Positions 58,743 through 64,000 of a stretch of DNA of 64,000 nucleotides are shown here, piece by piece; positions within the stretch are counted from its first letter, which is position 1, and each line of letters opens with the position of its first letter. The stretch is from Elymus sibiricus (Eukaryota > Streptophyta > Magnoliopsida > Poales > Poaceae). The DNA is taken from the NCBI GenBank assembly GCA_039707655.1, contig CM077673.1, positions 3,296,001 through 3,360,000 of the forward strand, read 5' to 3'. The position numbers were made by a program, and so were the translations under genes. The notes under the pieces were generated by a model. The model had not been told where the DNA came from. It made no database searches and was given only the letters and a program-made list of their open reading frames with translations.

Positions 58743-61580
58743 CTATGCTATTATTCACTGTTTTTGGTTGTCGTGGTCGTCCCAACATTTGGGGATGCCC
58801 GGGGTCCGGTTACGGGGACCTCGCCAAAACTCGCAGATTTGGTCCATTCTTACCAGTTTTGTATTCTATTATTCACTGTTTTTGGTTGTCGTGGTCGTCC
58901 CAACATTTGGGGATGCCCGGGGTCCGGTTACGGGGATCTCCCCAAAACTCGCAGATTTGGTCCATTCTTACCAGTTTTCTATGCTATTATTCACTGTTTT
59001 TTGGTTGTCGTGGTCGTCCGAACGTTTGGGGAAGCCAGGGGTCCGGTTACGGGGACCTCGCAAAAATTCACAGATTTGGTCCATTCTTACCAGTTTTCTA
59101 TGCTATTACTCACTCATTTTGGGTCCCGGGGCGATCCAAATGTTCGGGGAATCAGGGGGTCTGCTTATGGGGAGCTCGCCAAAACTCGCAGATTTGGTCC
59201 ATTCTGACCAGATTTCTATGCTATCATTCACTGTTTTTCGGTAGTCGTGGTCGTCCGAACGTTCGGGGAAGCCCGGGGTGCGGTTACGGGGACCTCGCCA
59301 AAACTAGCAGATTTTGTGTCCTGGCTAGTTTTCTATGCTACTACTCACTAATTTTGGGTCCCGGGGCGATCCAAATGTTCGCGGAACCCCGGGGTCTGCT
59401 TACGGGGACTTCGCCAAAACTCGCAGATTTGATCCATTCTTACCAGATTTCTGTGCTATTATTCACTGTTTTTTTGTTGTCGTGGTCGTCCAAACGTTCG
59501 GGGAAGCCCGTGGACCGGTTACGGGGACCTCGCCAAAACTCGCAGATTTGGTCCATTCTTACCAGTTTTCTGTGCTATTATTCACTGTTTTTGGTTTCCG
59601 TGGTCGGCCGAACGTTCGGGGAAGCCCGTGGACCGGTTATGGGGACCTCGCCAAAACTCGCAGATTTGGTCCATTCTTACCTGTTTTCTATGCTATTCTC
59701 ACTCATTTTGGGTCCCGGGGCGATCCAAATGTTCGCGGAACCCCGGAGTCCGCTTACTGGGACCTCGCCAAAACTCGTAGATTTTGTCCATTCTGACCAG
59801 ATTTCTATGCTATTATTCACTGCTTTTTTGTTGTCGTGGTCGTCCGAACTTTCGGGGAAGCCCGTGGACCGGTTACGGGGACCTCGCCAAAACTAGCAGA
59901 TTTTGCCTGTTCCGGCCAGTTTTCTATGCTACTACTCACTAATTTTGGGTCTCGAGGCGATCCAAACGTTCGGGGAACCCTGGGGTCCGCTTACGGGCAC
60001 CTCGCCAAAACTCGCATATTTGGTCCATTCTTACCAGTTTTCTAAGCTATTATTCGCTGTTTTTTGGTAGTCGTGGTCGTCCGAACGTTCGGGGAAGCCC
60101 GGGGTCCGGTTACGGGGACCTCGCAAAAACTCAAAGATTTGGTCCATTCTTACCAGTTTTCTATGCTACTACTCACTAATTTTGGGTCTCGGGGCGATCC
60201 AAAAGTTCGGGAAACCCCGGGGTCTGCTTACGAGCACCTCGCCAAAACACGCAGATTTGGTCCATTCTGACCAGTTTTCTATGCTATTATTCACTGTTTT
60301 TGGTTGTCGTGGTCGTCCCAACATTTGGGGATGCCCGGGGTCCGGTTACGGGGACCTCACCAAAACTCGCAGATTTGGTCCATTCTTACCAGTTTTATAT
60401 GCTATTATTCACTGTTTTTTGGTTGTCGTGGTCGTCCGAACGTTTGGGGAAGCCCGGGGTCTGGTTACGGGGACCACGCAAAAATTCGCAGATTTGGTCC
60501 ATTCTTACCAGTTTTCTATGCTATTACTCACTCATTTTGGGTCCCGGGGCGATCCAAATGTTCGGGGAACCAGGGGGTCCGCTTATGGGGAGCTCGCCAA
60601 AACTCGCAGATTTTGTCCATTCTGACCAGATTTCTATGCTATCATTCACTGTTTTTCTGTAGTCGTGGTCGTCCGAACGTTCGGGGAAGCCCGGGGTGCG
60701 GTTACGGGGACCTCGCCAAAACTAGTAGATTTTGTGTGTCCCAGCTAGTTTTCTATGCTATTACTCACTAATTTGAGGTCCCGGGGCGATCCAAACGTCC
60801 GGGGAACCCCGGGGTCCGCATACGGGGACCGGGCCAAAACTCGCAGATTTGGTCCATTCTTACCAGTTTTCTATGCTATTATTCACTGGTTTTTGGTACT
60901 TGTGGTCGTCCGAACGTTCGGGGAAGCTCGGGATGCGGTTACGGGGACCTCGCCAAAACTAACAGATTTTGTCTGTTCCGGCCAGTTTTCTATGCTATTA
61001 CTAACTGATTTTGGGTCCCGGGGTGATCCAAACGTTCGGGGAACCCCGGGGTCTGCTTACGGGGACTTCGCCAAAACTTGCAGATTTGGTCCATTCTTAC
61101 CAGATTTCTGTGCTATTATTCACTGTTTTTTGGTTGTCGTGGTCGTCCGAACGTTCGGGGAAGCCCGTGGACCGGTTACGGGGACCTCGCCAAAACTCGC
61201 AGATTTTGTCAGTTTCGGCCAGTTCTATATGCTATTACTCACTGATTTTCGTTCTCGGGGCGATCCAAATGTTCGGGGAGCCCCAGGGTCCGATTACGCG
61301 GACCTCGCCAAAACTCGCAAATTTCGTCCATTCTGACCAGTTTTCTATGCTATTATTCACTGTTTTTTTGTTGTCGTGGTCGTCCGAACATTCGGGGAAG
61401 CCCGTGGACCGGTTACGGGGACCTCGCCAAACTAGCAGATTTTGCCTGTTCCGGCCAGTTTTCTATGCTACTACTCACTAATTTTGGGTCTCGGGGCGAT
61501 CCAAAAGTTCGGGAAACCCCGGGGTCTGCTTACAAGCACCTCGCCAAAACACGCAGATTTGGTCCATTCTGACCAGTTTT
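58743..61580 (+). repeat. Domain VI HOR, copy 1: 24-mer, 2,838 bp
   Basis: Order by best match: A9 A9 A3 B2 A4 B4 A7 A8 B8 A1 B1 A10 B1 A9 A3 B2 A4 B3 A5 B4 A7 Bx A1 B1. Diagnostic bases: GGGGATCTCCCC, TTGTATTCTATT, GTTTCCGTGGTCGG, CAAAAGTTCGGGAAACCCC, GGAACCAGGGGG. Small deletions: GTGTCCTGG (two bases lost, about 59318), CTATTCTCACTC (one base, about 59696) and CGCCAAACTAG (one base, about 61430). Confidence 0.82.
61227..61344 (+). repeat. Divergent class B monomer (Bx)
   Basis: Unlike B monomers elsewhere: GATTTTCGTTCTCGGGG, GGGGAGCCCCAGGGTCCGAT, TACGCGGACC, AATTTCGTCC, and preceded by CAGTTTCGGCCAGTTCTATA. It occurs once; the second copy would fall outside the window. Confidence 0.8.
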
Positions 61581-64000
61581 CTATGCTATTATTCACTGTT
61601 TTTGGTTGTCGTGGTCGTCCCAACATTTGGGGATGCCCGGGGTCCGGTTACGGGGACCTCGCCAAAACTCGCAGATTTGGTCCATTCTTACCAGTTTTGT
61701 ATTCTATTATTCACTGTTTTTGGTTGTCGTGGTCGTCCCAACATTTGGGGATGCCCGGGGTCCGGTTACGGGGATCTCCCCAAAACTCGCAGATTTGGTC
61801 CATTCTTACCAGTTTTCTATGCTATTATTCACTGTTTTTTGGTTGTCGTGGTCGTCCGAACGTTTGGGGAAGCCAGGGGTCCGGTTACGGGGACCTCGCA
61901 AAAATTCACAGATTTGGTCCATTCTTACCAGTTTTCTATGCTATTACTCACTCATTTTGGGTCCCGGGGCGATCCAAATGTTCGGGGAATCAGGGGGTCC
62001 GCTTATGGGGAGCTCGCCAAAACTCGCAGATTTGGTCCATTCTGACCAGATTTCTATGCTATCATTCACTGTTTTTCGGTAGTCGTGGTCGTCCGAACGT
62101 TCGGGGAAGCCCGGGGTGCGGTTACGGGGACCTCGCCAAAACTAGCAGATTTTGTGTCCTGGCTAGTTTTCTATGCTACTACTCACTAATTTTGGGTCCC
62201 GGGGCGATCCAAATGTTCGCGGAACCCCGGGGTCTGCTTACGGGGACTTCGCCAAAACTCGCAGATTTGGTCCATTCTTACCAGATTTCTGTGCTATTAT
62301 TCACTGTTTTTTTGTTGTCGTGGTCGTCCAAACGTTCGGGGAAGCCCGTGGACCGGTTACGGGGACCTCGCCAAAACTCGCAGATTTGGTCCATTCTTAC
62401 CAGTTTTCTGTGCTATTATTCACTGTTTTTGGTTTCCGTGGTCGGTCGAACGTTCGGGGAAGCCCGTGGACCGGTTATGGGGACCTCGCCAAAACTCGCA
62501 GATTTGGTCCATTCTTACCTGTTTTCTATGCTATTCTCACTCATTTTGGGTCCCGGGGCGATCCAAATGTTCGCGGAACCCCGGAGTCCGCTTACTGGGA
62601 CCTCGCCAAAACTCGTAGATTTTGTCCATTCTGACCAGATTTCTATGCTATTATTCACTGCTTTTTTGTTGTCGTGGTCGTCCGAACTTTCGGGGAAGCC
62701 CGTGGACCGGTTACGGGGACCTCGCCAAAACTAGCAGATTTTGCCTGTTTCGGCCAGTTTTCTATGCTACTACTCACTAATTTTGGGTCTCGAGGCGATC
62801 CAAACGTTCGGGGAACCCTGGGGTCCGCTTACGGGCACCTCGCCAAAACTCGCATATTTGGTCCATTCTTACCAGTTTTCTAAGCTATTATTCGCTGTTT
62901 TTTGGTAGTCGTGGTCGTCCGAACGTTCGGGGAAGCCCGGGGTCCGGTTACGGGGACCTCGCAAAAACTCAAAGATTTGGTCCATTCTTACCAGTTTTCT
63001 ATGCTACTACTCACTAATTTTGGGTCTCGGGGCGATCCAAAAGTTCGGGAAACCCCGGGGTCTGCTTACGAGCACCTCGCCAAAACACGCAGATTTGGTC
63101 CATTCTGACCAGTTTTCTATGCTATTATTCACTGTTTTTGGTTGTCGTGGTCGTCCCAACATTTGGGGATGCCCGGGGTCCGGTTACGGGGACCTCACCA
63201 AAACTCGCAGATTTGGTCCATTCTTACCAGTTTTATATGCTATTATTCACTGTTTTTTGGTTGTCGTGGTCGTCCGAACGTTTGGGGAAGCCCGGGGTCT
63301 GGTTACGGGGACCACGCAAAAATTCGCAGATTTGGTCCATTCTTACCAGTTTTCTATGCTATTACTCACTCATTTTGGGTCCCGGGGCGATCCAAATGTT
63401 CGGGGAACCAGGGGGTCCGCTTATGGGGAGCTCGCCAAAACTCGCAGATTTTGTCCATTCTGACCAGATTTCTATGCTATCATTCACTGTTTTTCTGTAG
63501 TCGTGGTCGTCCGAACGTTCGGGGAAGCCCGGGGTGCGGTTACGGGGACCTCGCCAAAACTAGTAGATTTTGTGTGTCCCAGCTAGTTTTCTATGCTATT
63601 ACTCACTAATTTGAGGTCCCGGGGCGATCCAAACGTCCGGGGAACCCCGGGGTCCGCATACGGGGACCGGGCCAAAACTCGCAGATTTGGTCCATTCTTA
63701 CCAGTTTTCTATGCTATTATTCACTGGTTTTTGGTACTTGTGGTCGTCCGAACGTTCGGGGAAGCTCGGGATGCGGTTACGGGGACCTCGCCAAAACTAA
63801 CAGATTTTGTCTGTTCCGGCCAGTTTTCTATGCTATTACTAACTGATTTTGGGTCCCGGGGTGATCCAAACGTTCGGGGAACCCCGGGGTCTGCTTACGG
63901 GGACTTCGCCAAAACTTGCAGATTTGGTCCATTCTTACCAGATTTCTGTGCTATTATTCACTGTTTTTTGGTTGTCGTGGTCGTCCGAACGTTCGGGGAA
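61581..64000 (+). repeat. Domain VI HOR, copy 2 (cut by window end)
   Basis: Matches 58743-61162 at 2,838 bp spacing, with the same small deletions. By eye about four substitutions: CTGCTTATGG/CCGCTTATGG, GATTTGATCC/GATTTGGTCC, GTCGGCCG/GTCGGTCG and CTGTTCCGG/CTGTTTCGG. The array continues past the right edge. Confidence 0.85.

Larger units (their letters stand above)
1..64000 (+). repeat. Satellite array of 118-119 bp monomers with higher-order repeats
   Basis: The word CTATGCTATT (or CTGTGCTATT, CTAAGCTATT) recurs every 118 or 119 bases from position 16 to the last line, always on the + strand. Monomers have a GC-rich core of roughly 55 bp (GTCGTGGTCGTCC through ACGGGGACCTCGCC) between AT-rich flanks; the A10 copy at 1556 is about 51% G+C by hand count. 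Two classes exist, A (CACTGTTTTTTGGTTGTCG) and B (CACTGATTTTGGGTCCCGG). Together one A and one B are 237 bp, divisible by three, which explains the long open frames. No insertion of foreign DNA interrupts the array. The scale and hierarchical organisation are those of a eukaryotic centromeric or pericentromeric satellite; the location is inferred, the repeat structure is directly visible. Confidence 0.98.

Noticed and set aside
1..64000. CRISPR array
   Set aside because: The repeats are contiguous 118-119 bp monomers without unique spacers, over 64 kb, with HOR structure. No leader or cas gene.
1..64000. Ribosomal DNA intergenic spacer or other rDNA repeats
   Set aside because: No rRNA gene or promoter-like sequence is seen, and the array runs through both window edges with HOR structure.
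1..64000. Assignment to the pufferfish 118 bp centromeric satellite
   Set aside because: Only monomer length agrees. I cannot compare sequences here, so no species is claimed.
1..64000. A bacterial or phage system, toxin or defence locus
   Set aside because: No ribosome binding sites, no recognisable domains and no non-repeat sequence. Nothing in the window supports a prokaryotic origin.

Overview
The whole 64 kb window is one uninterrupted tandem satellite array. It is built from about 540 copies of a 118-119 bp monomer, all in the same (+) orientation. I see no genuine gene, RNA gene, transposon, CRISPR array or unique sequence. Many long open frames cross the array (up to 600 codons), but they are read-through of the repeat in several frames and are not annotated as genes. 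The organism is a eukaryote, because an array of this size with multi-kilobase higher-order repeats (HORs) is typical of centromeric or pericentromeric heterochromatin. I cannot name the species. A centromeric satellite of about 118 bp is known in pufferfishes (Takifugu, Tetraodon), but that match is in length only and I could not compare sequences.

Monomers fall into two classes with a shared GC-rich core and AT-rich flanks. Class A reads ...TATTATTCACTGTTTTTTGG, then GTCGTGGTCGTCCGAACG. Class B reads ...TATTACTCACTGATTTTGGG, then TCCCGGGGCGATCCAAACG. They are arranged in a 21-monomer HOR of 2,485 bp: A1 B1 A2 A3 B2 A4 B3 A5 B4 A6 A7 A8 A9 A10 B5 A11 B6 A12 B7 A13 B8 (my names). Unit 1 (16-2500) is used here as the reference. 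The 21-mer is itself an old duplication of a roughly 10-monomer block: A2/A9, A3/A10, B2/B5, A4/A11, B3/B6, A5/A12 and B4/B7 are paralogous pairs exactly 10 monomers apart.

Layout: (I) 1-13.6 kb holds 21-mers plus 10-, 11- and 31-mer deletion or duplication variants. (II) 13.6-35.4 kb holds 20-, 21-, 31- and 41-mers with their own private substitutions and a duplicated segment at 7,217 bp spacing. (III) 35.4-44.6 kb holds 27- and 24-mers carrying a 6-monomer internal duplication and private variants. (IV) 44.6-53.1 kb holds 28- and 22-mers in which a 7-monomer block of diverged monomers is spliced into the HOR. (V) 53.1-58.7 kb holds a different HOR of 3,393 bp with a shared 40 bp deletion and several apparently ancestral bases. 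(VI) 58.7-64 kb holds a 2,838 bp 24-mer HOR, the most diverged, cut by the window end.

The elements work as a record of unequal crossing-over. Nearly every length variant can be explained by exchange between paralogous monomers at recognisable hybrids. The left part looks young and homogenised, and the right edge looks like older or independent HOR families. A possible functional signal is the conserved core of each monomer: a 12-bp perfect palindrome in many A monomers that overlaps a sequence one base away from the CENP-B box consensus.
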